Counted from the stretch's first letter, positions 1 to 9,717 are shown. The stretch is 64,000 bases of DNA from an uncultured Sphingobacteriales bacterium (GCA_937871285.1 CALMQS010000098.1:84896-148895); one strand, 5' to 3'. The notes: a model not told the origin generated them from the letters alone. A program made the numbers and translations.

Positions 1-2
1 GG

Positions 3-923
3 CAGCATTTAACCGGCGCATTGCATAATGCCAATTACTGGTTAGTGATACCGGCAATGATATTATTAATGATCAGCCATTACAGCAGGGCGTTACGGTG
101 GAGGATACTGATCCGGCCGCTCGGCTACCGCCCGTCTGTTACCAACACCTTTTTTGCTACCATACTGGGTTATTTTTTTAATCTCCTGGTTCCCCGTCTG
201 GGGGAAGTAATGAAGTGTACCATTTTGGCCAAATACGAAAAAATTCCCGCCGATAAGCTCATTGGCACCATGGTAACGGAAAGGGTATGTGATTTTCTGT
301 GCCTGCTCATTATTATTGCCATTACGCTGTTTATCCAGTTTGATATTATTCACCAATACGCGTCTGTTCAGTTCCATAATATATTGTACGATGCGCATGG
401 CCGGTTTAAAATATATAAAATGGCCATTATTATAGGCATTATAGCTGCCGTTATTGCTATTTTGTTCTGGCTGGCAAAGATCTTTGCTACCTCAAGATTC
501 ATCCAAACCATAAAAAAGTTACTGAAAGGCATATGGGCAGGTATTACCAGCATTAAGCATATGGAAAACAAATGGCTTTTTTTATTCCATACCTTTTTTA
601 TATGGACGATGTACCTGCTGAGCATCCGCATAGGATTGTATACAATGGAGGCGGTAAGTCACCTGGGATTTAAAGCGTGTTTGGCTATATTAAGCTTCGG
701 GAGCATTGCCATGCTTGCTACACAGGGTGGCATAGGCGCTTACCAGTACACTATCCAGAAACTCTTGCCGCTATATGCGGTAGCCGAAGGACCGGCACTT
801 GGGTTTGGCTGGATATTGTGGATCGCCCAAACGGGAATCATTATTTTTGTAGGGATACTTTGTTTACTTTTATTACCCATAATAAACCGGAGCAAATATG
901 AAATACCCAGGGCTGATCAGTAA
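3..923 (+). CDS. Flippase-like / LPG synthase TM-type membrane protein, 5' end outside window
   Basis: An integral membrane protein of the lysylphosphatidylglycerol synthase TM-region / YbhN type. The frame is open to the window edge, so the N-terminus is missing; the TTG at 21 is only the first start-like codon inside the window. Visible features are about seven hydrophobic segments, a basic patch SRALRWR, and the conserved family stretch VPRLGEVMKC near visible residue 60. A later segment, ATQGGIGAYQYTI, is also typical of the family. Family members are thought to act on lipids or lipid-linked substrates, but no specific substrate can be read here. It overlaps the next gene by 26 bases, which suggests translational coupling with the heptose nucleotidyltransferase and an envelope role. 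Confidence 0.8.
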   Translation, partial: QHLTGALHNANYWLVIPAMILLMISHYSRALRWRILIRPLGYRPSVTNTFFATILGYFFNLLVPRLGEVMKCTILAKYEKIPADKLIGTMVTERVCDFLCLLIIIAITLFIQFDIIHQYASVQFHNILYDAHGRFKIYKMAIIIGIIAAVIAILFWLAKIFATSRFIQTIKKLLKGIWAGITSIKHMENKWLFLFHTFFIWTMYLLSIRIGLYTMEAVSHLGFKACLAILSFGSIAMLATQGGIGAYQYTIQKLLPLYAVAEGPALGFGWILWIAQTGIIIFVGILCLLLLPIINRSKYEIPRADQ

Positions 924-1389
924 TAAGATGCTAACATTTGATGGCATGCGGCACCAGGTAAGGCGCTGGCGGCTTTTAGACAAAAGCATTGTTTTTACCA
1001 ATGGCTGTTTCGACATTTTGCACGAAGGGCATCTTGAAATATTGTCTCAATCCGCAGCTTTGGGTGACATACTGGTTGTGGGCGTTAATACCGACAATTC
1101 CGTAAAAAAGCTAAAAGGAGAAAACAGGCCGGTAAATAAGGAACTGTTCAGGGCAAAAATGCTTGCTGCATTAACCATTGTAGATGCTGTGGTATTGTTT
1201 GATGAGCCTACTCCGCTCGAACTTATCCGGATAATAGCCCCCGACACGCTTGTTAAAGGAGGCGATTATGCTATTGACCAGGTAGTGGGAGCGGAAGATG
1301 TAATAAAAAACGGGGGAGAAGTAAAAATAGTGCCCCTTGTAAAAGGATATTCCACCACTGCACTTATACAAAAGATCCAGGAACTGTAA
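898..1389 (+). CDS. rfaE2: D-glycero-beta-D-manno-heptose 1-phosphate adenylyltransferase
   Basis: A 163-residue nucleotidyltransferase that adds AMP to heptose 1-phosphate in ADP-heptose synthesis for the LPS core. The cytidylyltransferase-like fold is shown by FTNGCFDILHEGHLE (residues 34-48; HxGH-type motif HEGH) and by LVKGGDYAIDQVVGAE (the usual KGGDY signature). The C-terminal GYSTT motif is also present. The length fits the stand-alone RfaE domain 2 form; the kinase half (RfaE1) is not in this window. The ATG at 898 lies inside the end of the preceding membrane-protein gene. A second ATG at 928 is possible, but the first gives the usual length. Confidence 0.93.
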   Translation: MKYPGLISNKMLTFDGMRHQVRRWRLLDKSIVFTNGCFDILHEGHLEILSQSAALGDILVVGVNTDNSVKKLKGENRPVNKELFRAKMLAALTIVDAVVLFDEPTPLELIRIIAPDTLVKGGDYAIDQVVGAEDVIKNGGEVKIVPLVKGYSTTALIQKIQEL

Positions 1390-1461
1390 AGAAACTTTTA
1401 CCAAAACTTAATATTTGCCTCATATTCCGTTTACTTATTTTTACCAAATAAGTTAGGGTAT

Positions 1462-3537
1462 ATGATAAAAGCGAAAGGCAAAACAATTGTGCGTGATATT
1501 AGCTGGCTGGCATTTAATGCAAGGGTATTACAGGAAGCCGCCGATCCCACCGTTCCCATCAAAGAGCGCATAAAGTTTTTGGGTATATTTTCAAATAACC
1601 TGGATGAGTTTTTCAGGATAAGGGTAGCGGCATTAAAAAGAATGCAGGAGCTGGGGAAAAAGGCCGGCATGCATCTTGAACAGGATCCCAGGAAGATATT
1701 AAACCAGATACATCTTATTGTACTGGAACAAAGAAGCGAATTTGACAGGGTATGGAAAACCATTTTCAATGAACTGAAAAAGCAGCATATTTTCCTGGTT
1801 ACTGAAAAGCAACTGAACAGGGAACAACAAAAATTCGTTCGTACTTTTTACGATGAAGAAGTGGCGTCTTCCATCATTCCGCTGATGATTCAAAATATCA
1901 AAAGCTTTCCTTCGCTGCGTGAAAAAGGCATCTTTCTCGCCGTAGTATTATCAAAGAAAGATTCCGCATACAAAAAAAAGTATGCTTTAATTGAAGTGCC
2001 AACAAAGGTGATCCCCCGGTTTGTGCTCCTCCCGTCTAAACCGGGAACCCATTACCTTATACTGCTTGAGGATGTGATCCGGTTTTGTATTCCCCACATT
2101 TTTTCGTTCCTGGGCTATGATCAGTATTCGGCTCATGTTACAAAACTAACCCGCGATGCAGAATTTGACCTGGATACCGATATGAGCATTTCCTATACCC
2201 AAAAAATAAGAAAGGGCTTAAAAACACGAAAAAAAGGCAAGCCTGTTCGTTTTTTATACGATAAGGATATTGACGCGGGATTGCTTGAGTATCTTATACG
2301 CAGGTTAAACCTTAAAGCCAAGGATGCGATCATCCCCGGCGGAAGAATACATAATTTCAGGCATTTCATAGATTTCCCCGAATCTGTTTTTGAGCAAAAA
2401 AGCCTGCATAAAAAAGCAATCATCCACCCTGTGTTTAGAAATGTAAACCGGGTTACAGACGTTGTGCTGAAGCAGGATGTAATGCTGCACTTTCCTTACC
2501 ATTCATTTAATGCGGTAATTGACCTGTTAAGAGAAGCGGCGATGGACCCTCATGTGCTTGAAATAAAAATTACCGCATACCGGCTGGCCCCCGCCTCTAA
2601 AATTATAAACGCGCTGATCAATGCCCGGAGGAACGGTAAAAAAGTAACCGTAATGCTTGAGCTGCGTGCCCGCTTTGACGAGGAAGCCAATTTAGAATGG
2701 AAGGAACGCCTGGAAGATGAAGGTGTGCTGGTGCTGTTGGGCGTACCCAATATGAAAGTGCATGCCAAAATATGCGTGATCAAAAGAAAACAGGAAAATA
2801 AGATCATCCAATATGGTTTCGTTAGTACCGGCAACTTCAATGAAAAAACGGCTACCCTCTACGGCGATCATTGCCTGCTCACTGCCAACCGTAATATTAT
2901 GGCTGATATCAACCGTATTTTCAGCTACCTGCTGCAGCCTAAAACGGGAGCGCATTTTCTTAAGGCCTGTAAAACATTACTGGTAAGTCCGTTAACCATG
3001 CGAAAACAACTCGTCACACTTATTAATCATGAAATTAAAAACGCAAAGAGTGGCATACCCGCCGGCATATTGTTAAAAATGAATTCTCTTTCGGATGAAG
3101 CGCTGATCAATAAATTATATGAAGCGGCATTTGCCGGCGTGGAAGTGCGCATGATCGTAAGAGGCATTTGCTGCATGCTTACCGAAAATAAAAAATTCAA
3201 AACTCCCGTGCAGGCCATAAGCATTGTGGATGAGTACCTGGAACATGCAAGGGTAATGATTTTCCATAACGGCGGGAAGCAAAAAGTGATGATCTCGTCA
3301 GCCGACCTGATGGTAAGAAACCTGGATCACAGGGTGGAAGCTGCCGTGTATATTACAGATCCTGCTATTTGCAGTGAACTGAAAGATATATTGCTCATAC
3401 AGTTGCAGGATAACGTAAAAGCCCGCTGGTTAGATAATGAATTAAGCAACGCTTATGTGAGAACCAAAGGAAAAAAAATAAGATCCCAGAAAGAAACCTA
3501 TCATTATCTTTTTCAAAAGGCCTATCAGCAATCCTGA
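1462..3537 (+). CDS. ppk1: Polyphosphate kinase 1
   Basis: A 691-residue enzyme that reversibly makes inorganic polyphosphate from ATP. The order is the N-terminal helical domain (RDISWLAFNARVLQEA), head domain, then two phospholipase-D-like catalytic domains. His434 sits in VHAKICVI, corresponding to the autophosphorylated histidine of the family, and His602 in FHNGGK matches the second catalytic histidine. ELRARFDEEANLEW and STGNFNEKTA are further family signatures. Length is normal. A Ppx/GppA-type gene follows after 182 bases, giving a polyphosphate synthesis and breakdown pair. An A/T-rich TAATATTTGCC at about 1409 resembles a Bacteroidota -7 promoter region. Confidence 0.96.
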   Translation: MIKAKGKTIVRDISWLAFNARVLQEAADPTVPIKERIKFLGIFSNNLDEFFRIRVAALKRMQELGKKAGMHLEQDPRKILNQIHLIVLEQRSEFDRVWKTIFNELKKQHIFLVTEKQLNREQQKFVRTFYDEEVASSIIPLMIQNIKSFPSLREKGIFLAVVLSKKDSAYKKKYALIEVPTKVIPRFVLLPSKPGTHYLILLEDVIRFCIPHIFSFLGYDQYSAHVTKLTRDAEFDLDTDMSISYTQKIRKGLKTRKKGKPVRFLYDKDIDAGLLEYLIRRLNLKAKDAIIPGGRIHNFRHFIDFPESVFEQKSLHKKAIIHPVFRNVNRVTDVVLKQDVMLHFPYHSFNAVIDLLREAAMDPHVLEIKITAYRLAPASKIINALINARRNGKKVTVMLELRARFDEEANLEWKERLEDEGVLVLLGVPNMKVHAKICVIKRKQENKIIQYGFVSTGNFNEKTATLYGDHCLLTANRNIMADINRIFSYLLQPKTGAHFLKACKTLLVSPLTMRKQLVTLINHEIKNAKSGIPAGILLKMNSLSDEALINKLYEAAFAGVEVRMIVRGICCMLTENKKFKTPVQAISIVDEYLEHARVMIFHNGGKQKVMISSADLMVRNLDHRVEAAVYITDPAICSELKDILLIQLQDNVKARWLDNELSNAYVRTKGKKIRSQKETYHYLFQKAYQQS

Positions 3538-3719
3538 GGCGTCCCGCTCCCTGTAGCCCGTATAAAATTGAAGTTGCCCGGTGGCAGCGAAGACGTTTCA
3601 TGTGTTGCAGAAACGCATTCACAAACCCTGGTTGTTGACAAGTGTGGATTTTTTATGTTACGCACCGGTAATTATTTAATAATATTGAGGTTTAAATCAA
3701 TTAATACCATTATATCATA

Positions 3720-4604
3720 TTGAGATTAGCGGCTATTGATATCGGAAGTAATGCTGCCCGGTTGCTGATCAGCGAAGTAAAAATAAGCGCTGGGGGCGAA
3801 CCGGTTTTTAATAAGCTTAACCTTGTAAGAGTTCCGCTAAGGCTGGGTTTTGATGTTTTTGAAAACAATGAAATATCCGAAGAAAAAACGGACATGGTTA
3901 TACAAACCATGAAAGCCTATAAGCATCTTATGAATGCTTACGGTATTACTTACGTTAAGGCCTGCGCCACATCGGCCATGCGCGATGCCCGCAATGCACC
4001 GGATATCATCAGGAAAATAAAGGCGGAAACAGACATTACTATTGAAGTGATCAGCGGAGAGGCTGAAGCCAGCTATATTTATGAGAACCACATCGCCGAA
4101 AAAATGTCGAAAGATGATGCTTATCTTTATATTGATGTAGGCGGGGGAAGCACAGAGCTTACTTTTTTCAGCAATGAAAAGCTGGTATTCAAGGAATCAT
4201 TTAACATTGGCACTATTCGCTTATTAAAAAATATGGTCACGGATTCCCATTGGAACAATATGAAAGATTTTGTAAAGGCCAAAATCAGGAACTACCGCTC
4301 TGTTATTGCTATTGGCTCAGGTGGAAATATCAATAAGGTATTTTCCTTATCCAAAAAAAAGGAGGGCAGGCCCTTACCCTTTGAATTACTGAAGGATTAT
4401 TATAAGGAATTGAGTGGTTTTACGCTGGAAGACCGTATGCGTGTGTATAAATTAAGAGAAGACCGGGCAGACGTAATTGTTCCTGCTTTATTGATATATA
4501 TAAATATTATGCGATGGACAGAGGCAAAAGAGATCTATGTGCCCCGGATTGGATTGGCAGACGGATTGATTCAACATTTATATAAGGAGGTGATAACGTT
4601 TTAA
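3720..4604 (+). CDS. Ppx/GppA-type exopolyphosphatase-like protein
   Basis: A 294-residue member of the ASKHA phosphatase fold. Motifs seen are the N-terminal phosphate loop IDIGSNAARLLI (residues 5-16), SGEAEASYI, and the second nucleotide/phosphate loop IDVGGGSTELTFF. Only the Ppx/GppA domain is present, without the C-terminal HD-like domain of long Ppx proteins; this short form is common in Bacteroidota. No in-frame ATG precedes the conserved start, so the TTG at 3720 is taken as the initiation codon. The position after ppk1 supports polyphosphate hydrolysis, though pppGpp hydrolysis cannot be excluded. panB starts 15 bases downstream, so the two may be co-transcribed. Confidence 0.9.
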   Translation: MRLAAIDIGSNAARLLISEVKISAGGEPVFNKLNLVRVPLRLGFDVFENNEISEEKTDMVIQTMKAYKHLMNAYGITYVKACATSAMRDARNAPDIIRKIKAETDITIEVISGEAEASYIYENHIAEKMSKDDAYLYIDVGGGSTELTFFSNEKLVFKESFNIGTIRLLKNMVTDSHWNNMKDFVKAKIRNYRSVIAIGSGGNINKVFSLSKKKEGRPLPFELLKDYYKELSGFTLEDRMRVYKLREDRADVIVPALLIYINIMRWTEAKEIYVPRIGLADGLIQHLYKEVITF

Positions 4605-4618
4605 CAGGCTATACATTT

Positions 4619-5434
4619 ATGAGTATCAACAAGGAAATTAAAAGAATTACTACCCACACTTTGCAGAAAATGAAAAGTAATGGCGAAAAAATAGCCATGC
4701 TTACGGCTTACGACTATTCATTTGCCAAAACATTTGATGCGGCAGGCATAGATATTTTGCTGGTGGGCGATTCCGCCAGCAATGTAATGGCAGGGCACGA
4801 AACAACGCTGCCGGTAACCCTGGACCAGATGATCTATCATGCTTCTTCTGTTGTAAGAGGCGCCAAACGTTGCCTGGTTGTAGTAGACCTTCCTTTTGGC
4901 GCTTACCAGGGCAATTCAAAGGAAGCCCTGAACTCCACCATCCGTATTATGAAGGAAACCGGCGCCCACGCCATTAAGCTCGAAGGCGGGGAAGAAGTGA
5001 TAGAATCCGTTAAAAGGATCATATCTGCCGGCGTTCCGGTTATGGGTCATTTGGGATTAACGCCTCAGTCTATTTACAAGTTCGGCACTTATACCGTAAG
5101 GGCTAAAGAGGAAGCGGAAGCCGAAAAGCTCCAGAGAGACGCCAGGCTTCTGGAAGAAACCGGGTGCTTTTCCATAGTACTGGAAAAAATTCCGGCTTTG
5201 CTGGCCAGGCAGGTAAGCGAAAGCCTTCATATTCCTACCATTGGTATCGGGGCAGGTAATTATTGCGATGGGCAAGTATTGGTAATGCATGATATGTTGG
5301 GTATTACAACTGAGTTTAAGCCTCGTTTTTTACGGCAGTATCTTAATCTTAATGAAACAATAACGCATGCCGTTCAGCAATATATTAATGATGTGAGAAC
5401 AGGTGATTTCCCGAGTGAAAATGAACAATATTGA
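4619..5434 (+). CDS. panB: 3-methyl-2-oxobutanoate hydroxymethyltransferase (ketopantoate hydroxymethyltransferase)
   Basis: A 271-residue TIM-barrel enzyme that adds a hydroxymethyl group from 5,10-methylene-tetrahydrofolate to alpha-ketoisovalerate, the first step of pantothenate and CoA synthesis. Signatures are MLTAYDYSFAKTFDAAGID, LVGDSASNVMAGHETT (the metal-binding aspartate region), VMGHLGLTPQSIYKFG and IGIGAGNYCDGQVLVMHDMLGI. Length is standard. It starts 15 bases after the Ppx gene. It converges on the minus-strand gene whose stop is at 5509; no clear terminator is visible between them. Confidence 0.97.
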   Translation: MSINKEIKRITTHTLQKMKSNGEKIAMLTAYDYSFAKTFDAAGIDILLVGDSASNVMAGHETTLPVTLDQMIYHASSVVRGAKRCLVVVDLPFGAYQGNSKEALNSTIRIMKETGAHAIKLEGGEEVIESVKRIISAGVPVMGHLGLTPQSIYKFGTYTVRAKEEAEAEKLQRDARLLEETGCFSIVLEKIPALLARQVSESLHIPTIGIGAGNYCDGQVLVMHDMLGITTEFKPRFLRQYLNLNETITHAVQQYINDVRTGDFPSENEQY

Positions 5435-5508
5435 TCCTCATACATCATAAGTAAATATTTATATAAACTTTGTATATTATTGATTATGACAAACATGTAT
5501 AATTAATA

Positions 5509-6000
5509 TTATTTTGAGTTTGCGTCCAAAATGTCATACAGCTTCAATTCGGGCGTGGTTTCTTTAAGCTTCATATACAGGGTCAGGCAATTGGTGGCTA
5601 CCGCCATCCTGGCATTTGTTTTCACCGCATCAAAATAAACCTGCTTCATTTGCTTTCTTTCCCTGCTTATCATCCGTTCAGCCATTTTATACCCGTCTCC
5701 CATATTGCCTTTATTCGTTTTTTCCGCAAAAACTGCTACATTGGAAATTTGTACATTATTATTGCGCAGTTGCATAATTTCACAAACACAAACGGTGTTT
5801 GCCGTTTTGCTTTTTAATTGCTCCGGGAACGTTTCTGCCTTTACGGCATTTCCATTAAAGACCTGAACTGACGCTCTTATAAAAGCGTTGAGATTGAATT
5901 GTTTGGGCTGCACTGTTCCATTGCCGGCGTTAGCAGATAATGTTGTTACTGTCATTATAATACATAAACAGTAAAACCGGGTATAAAGTAATTTTGCCAT
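5509..6000 (-). CDS. Small secreted protein of unknown function
   Basis: I do not recognise this protein. Starting at the ATG at 6000 (MAKLLYTRFY), it has 163 residues with a short basic N-terminus, a hydrophobic core and a likely signal cleavage near LSANAGNG. An upstream ATG at 6039 would add 13 polar residues before the signal peptide and is less likely. The mature part has an internal CVCE and a basic segment ERKQMKQVYFDAVKTNARMAVATNC. It stands alone, convergent with panB and divergent from the aldehyde dehydrogenase gene. The 297 bases upstream hold no other gene I can support. Confidence 0.6.
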   Translation of the reverse strand: MAKLLYTRFYCLCIIMTVTTLSANAGNGTVQPKQFNLNAFIRASVQVFNGNAVKAETFPEQLKSKTANTVCVCEIMQLRNNNVQISNVAVFAEKTNKGNMGDGYKMAERMISRERKQMKQVYFDAVKTNARMAVATNCLTLYMKLKETTPELKLYDILDANSK

Positions 6001-6297
6001 TTTGTTTGATTTAATCAAGTTAACAATACACGGTTTCACACAAGTTGGAACCCGATTAAAATCGTATGGCTTTTCAGATGATACGGGAGTGGGGAAGTGC
6101 AGTAAATAAAAAAAACTGCATTTTACAGGCTTCTCATTGGGGATACTTGATAAAAAACATAACGGTATGCAAAGAAGGTTAATTATTTTGAAACCGCATA
6201 GCTATACAGTGTTAAATCCATAGCTATACCCGATTTAATAGCATATATCAAAGCAAACTGTGTATTCAGGCTGTATATTGCAGTAAAATAAAATGCC

Positions 6298-7824
6298 ATG
6301 AGTAATTTTATTGAAAAGCTAAGGATCAGGTCGGTAAACCAGGGCGTGTGTACGGGGCAATATTATATCGGTTCTTCAGGCGCAATACAGCCTTCGTACT
6401 CCCCGGTTGACGGAGCATTGATTGCCAGCGTGTATATGGCGGATGATGACGGTTTCGAAACCGTAGTAAGAAAAGCCGGGGAGGCCTTTTTGGAATGGAG
6501 AAGCTGGCCTGCTCCCAAAAGGGGAGAGGTAGTAAGACAAATAGGCAATAAGCTCCGGGAGTATAAAGCGCCGCTTGGTAAGCTGGTTTCTTATGAAATG
6601 GGCAAAAGTTTGCAGGAAGGGATGGGCGAAGTGCAGGAAATGATAGACATCTGCGATTTTGCCGTGGGGCTTTCCCGCCAGTTATATGGTTTAACCATAC
6701 AGAGCGAACGGCCCGGTCACCGGATGTATGAACAATGGCATCCCATAGGTATTACGGGTATCATATCGGCATTCAACTTCCCGGTTGCCGTATGGAGCTG
6801 GAACGCTATGTTGTCTTGGGTATGTGGCAATACCTGCATTTGGAAGCCTTCTGAAAAAACGCCTTTATGTGCAATCGCCTGTCAGAATTTAATTGCAGAT
6901 GTATTTGCCCAAAACAATGTTCCTGAAGGAGTTAGCTGCTTATTAATTGGAGATAAATATATAGGAGAAAAAATGGCGGCCGATACCAGGATCCCGCTTA
7001 TTTCCGCAACGGGCTCTACCCGTATGGGCAAATCAGTGGCAACTGCAGTAGCATCCCGGCTGGGGAAAAGCATCCTGGAGCTGGGTGGCAATAATGCTGT
7101 TATTATATCGAAAGATGCAGACATGGATATTGCCGTATTAGGGAGTGTGTTTGGAGCTGTTGGCACCGCGGGGCAGCGTTGTACCAGCACCCGGCGGCTT
7201 ATTATTCATGAAGCTGTTTATGAAACCTTTAAGAACAAGCTGGTAAGCGCCTACCGCCAGCTAAAAATAGGTGACCCGTTGAACGGGGAAAACCATGTTG
7301 GTCCGCTCATTGATACGGATGCAGTAAATAACTACCTGGAAGCTATAGCAACCTGTAAACAGCAGGGAGGTAATTTTATAGTAGAAGGCGCAGTACTGGA
7401 AGGCAGTGCATATAAAAGCGGCTGCTATGTACAACCCTGCATAGCCGAAGTTTTGCCGCATTACGCTATTGTTCACCACGAAACCTTTGCCCCCATCCTT
7501 TATATTATGAAATATAAAACGATGGAAGAAGCCATCGCTATACAAAACAGTGTTCCCCAGGGATTGTCATCCGCTGTGATGACGCTTAATTTAAGGGAGG
7601 CCGAATTGTTTTTATCCGGCGCAGGCAGCGATTGCGGCATTGCCAATGTAAATATAGGAACAAGCGGCGCTGAAATTGGCGGCGCTTTCGGGGGTGAGAA
7701 GGAAACAGGCGGAGGCAGGGAAAGCGGCAGCGATGCATGGAAAAGTTATATGCGCAGGCAAACCAATACCATCAACTGGTCAACCCAACTTCCCCTGGCG
7801 CAGGGAATCGTATTTAATATTTAA
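6298..7824 (+). CDS. ALDH7-family dehydrogenase, probable L-aminoadipate-semialdehyde (piperideine-6-carboxylate) dehydrogenase
   Basis: A 508-residue NAD(P)-dependent aldehyde dehydrogenase. The catalytic residues are visible: Glu261 in LELGGNN and Cys295 in GQRCTSTRR. ITGIISAFNFPVAVWSWN is the usual nucleotide-binding stretch. The ALDH7A1/antiquitin group is suggested by the LELGGNNA form, GTAGQRCTSTRRL, and the C-terminal GAFGGEKETGGGRESGSDAWK. Family members oxidise alpha-aminoadipate semialdehyde in lysine breakdown, so this is the likely role; substrate identity is inferred. The gene is monocistronic, with no lysine catabolism genes nearby in the window. Confidence 0.9.
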   Translation: MSNFIEKLRIRSVNQGVCTGQYYIGSSGAIQPSYSPVDGALIASVYMADDDGFETVVRKAGEAFLEWRSWPAPKRGEVVRQIGNKLREYKAPLGKLVSYEMGKSLQEGMGEVQEMIDICDFAVGLSRQLYGLTIQSERPGHRMYEQWHPIGITGIISAFNFPVAVWSWNAMLSWVCGNTCIWKPSEKTPLCAIACQNLIADVFAQNNVPEGVSCLLIGDKYIGEKMAADTRIPLISATGSTRMGKSVATAVASRLGKSILELGGNNAVIISKDADMDIAVLGSVFGAVGTAGQRCTSTRRLIIHEAVYETFKNKLVSAYRQLKIGDPLNGENHVGPLIDTDAVNNYLEAIATCKQQGGNFIVEGAVLEGSAYKSGCYVQPCIAEVLPHYAIVHHETFAPILYIMKYKTMEEAIAIQNSVPQGLSSAVMTLNLREAELFLSGAGSDCGIANVNIGTSGAEIGGAFGGEKETGGGRESGSDAWKSYMRRQTNTINWSTQLPLAQGIVFNI

Positions 7825-8199
7825 ATCTTTTTGTTAAAGATATTCTAAATGAGCCACTTATCCACATGTTTCCCGTGAAACGTGCATATCTTTTTTTTGA
7901 AAAAACCGCTTTCTTTTGTATTGATATCGGCAACCTGTAACGCAGCGCATATTCCAAATACATAAATAGACAGGGCTTGTCTGTTAACTGCCACGAATGC
8001 ACGAATATTTTTTGTCAAAGGCACATTCGTGCATTCGTGGCTATTACCATCGTTTTAACAACAAATCCATAAGGTGCCCTGTTAATCAGCCGCGTTATTT
8101 TACCAAAAATGGAACCAACTGAATCCCAATAATATTATAGCATATTACACGTTATAATCTTCATACATTCAATTCATCCTTTGGAAATAACCTGTTAGT
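7825..8199. other. Intergenic stretch with dispersed hairpin repeat
   Basis: No coding region is supported in these 375 bases. The centre holds the perfect 17-bp inverted repeat described separately (7990-8041). The AT-rich 100 bases before the OmpA-family gene probably contain its promoter, but I could not fix a clear TAnnTTTG box. Confidence 0.5.
7990..8041. repeat. Perfect 17-bp inverted repeat with 18-nt loop
   Basis: The left arm GCCACGAATGCACGAAT (7990-8006) is exactly complementary to the right arm ATTCGTGCATTCGTGGC (8025-8041). The arms also carry a nested short direct word, CACGAAT. There is no T-run after either arm, so it is not a standard terminator. It resembles dispersed intergenic hairpin elements common in Bacteroidota genomes; that family link is from general knowledge. 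Confidence 0.85.
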
Positions 8200-9717
8200 A
8201 TGAAAAAAGCATATTTACTGTTAGTCTTCAACCTTGTGTTTTTTAATGTAATATACGCCCAAATGAAGTGGGGTATAGGTGGAGGCCCGCATCATACAAC
8301 GGTTATTGAAAAAAATAACCTTCAGGGCTGGGATCAGCAGTACAAGGGAAATTTTACTCCGCTTGGAGGTTTTCATGCTGGGATATTTTCAGAGATCAAT
8401 TTAAGTAAAAATACAAACTGGGCTGTTCAGCCTGCCTTACTCTATACGAATAAAGGAAGGAAGTTTTCAAAATCCTACGATTCCACAAAATCATTTATTA
8501 ATGACACTTCTGCTATCAATGCTTCCTGGAAGATCAACTACCTCGAACTGCCGGTAAACCTTGTATACCGGATACCACTTACAACAAAAGTGAGGTTCAT
8601 ACTGGGTGGCGGTCCCTATGTTTCATTACAGCTAAACAGCAAAACCGCGTATGAAATCGTGAATGCTTCCGGTGAACGTGAAACCTTTAATGATAAAATG
8701 GCTACCGGCGATGCGGTTAATACATACCAAAAGCTGCATTGGGGAATCAATGCGCTGGCAGGGCTTGATTTTAACGACCGGCTTATGCTTTCAGCCAATT
8801 ATAGCAGAAGCATGTCTGATTTTTATACCGCGGGCTATGAGGGTTCATTTAAGCACCAGCTATGGGGCGGCACGGTTGTAATATGGCTTACCGCCTCCAA
8901 AACAACCAAGATCAAAGCCAATCAGAAAGATAGCGATGGAGACGGCGTGCCGGATAAAATGGACAAATGCCCAACGGAAATGGGCACAGCAGCAACAAAT
9001 GGCTGTCCTGATACAGATGGTGATGGTATACCAGACAATGAAGATAAATGTCCTGATGTGACTGGTATCAGCAGTTTGGTAGGCTGCCCGGCTCCGGACA
9101 GGGATAAAGATGGCATAGCAGATAATGAGGATAAATGCCCTGATGTGGCCGGTATTGCCAGATACAATGGCTGCCCTGCACCCGACAGTGATGGAGACGG
9201 GGTAACAGATGACAAGGATAACTGTCCGGGTATTGCCGGTACGGCCAAATATAATGGTTGCCCGGCGCCTGATACAGATGGGGATGGTATTGATGATGAC
9301 AATGACAGGTGCCCGCTGAAAGCAGGAACAAAAGAGAACAACGGCTGCCCGGGTATTGGAAAAGATATGCTCGATGATATCAATAAAGCTGCCCGTAGTA
9401 TTTTGTTTGATGTAAACAGTGACAATATCAAAGCCTCTTCATACAGCGCCTTAGATAAGCTGGCGGGAATTCTGCTAACCGATACCGAATTGAAATTAGA
9501 TATTGAAGGACATACAGACAATACCGGATCTGTTCGGCTGAACCAGGTGCTTTCCGGACGCAGGGCGCTTGCCATTAAAACGTACTTAGTTAAAAAAGGT
9601 ATCGCTGCTGAACGTTTAACCGCATCAGGTTTTGGGTCGGAACATCCTATAGCCAGCAACAGCACCGAAGAAGGCAGGTCTAAGAACAGGCGCGTTGAAT
9701 TTAAAGTCAAATACTAA
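8200..9717 (+). CDS. OmpA-family outer membrane protein with beta-barrel and thrombospondin type 3 repeats
   Basis: A 505-residue envelope protein. A signal peptide (MKKAYLLLVFNLVFFNVIYA) is followed by an outer-membrane beta-barrel domain to about residue 235. Five thrombospondin type 3 repeats of the DxDGDGxxDxxDxCP form span about residues 245-385 and should bind calcium. The C-terminal OmpA domain has the peptidoglycan-binding signature GHTDNTGSVRLNQVLSGRRA and SKNRRVEFKV. The protein should span the outer membrane and anchor to peptidoglycan through a calcium-stiffened linker. A second gene with related repeats follows after 359 bases. A hairpin at 9738-9771 probably ends the transcript. 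Confidence 0.93.
   Translation: MKKAYLLLVFNLVFFNVIYAQMKWGIGGGPHHTTVIEKNNLQGWDQQYKGNFTPLGGFHAGIFSEINLSKNTNWAVQPALLYTNKGRKFSKSYDSTKSFINDTSAINASWKINYLELPVNLVYRIPLTTKVRFILGGGPYVSLQLNSKTAYEIVNASGERETFNDKMATGDAVNTYQKLHWGINALAGLDFNDRLMLSANYSRSMSDFYTAGYEGSFKHQLWGGTVVIWLTASKTTKIKANQKDSDGDGVPDKMDKCPTEMGTAATNGCPDTDGDGIPDNEDKCPDVTGISSLVGCPAPDRDKDGIADNEDKCPDVAGIARYNGCPAPDSDGDGVTDDKDNCPGIAGTAKYNGCPAPDTDGDGIDDDNDRCPLKAGTKENNGCPGIGKDMLDDINKAARSILFDVNSDNIKASSYSALDKLAGILLTDTELKLDIEGHTDNTGSVRLNQVLSGRRALAIKTYLVKKGIAAERLTASGFGSEHPIASNSTEEGRSKNRRVEFKVKY
8932..9356 (+). repeat. Five in-frame thrombospondin type 3 repeats
   Basis: Five units of about 26-29 codons each carry an acidic calcium-binding DxDGDG core, a DxCP turn and a closing GCP. 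Unit 2 onward differ mainly in the linker (DVTGISSLVGCP, DVAGIARYNGCP, GIAGTAKYNGCP). Codon use drifts between units, so they are old duplications rather than recent slippage. Confidence 0.9.

Noticed and set aside
8922..9710. 262-codon minus-strand open frame
   Set aside because: It is an antisense shadow of the thrombospondin repeats and OmpA domain; its own translation is low-complexity Ser/Pro repeats.
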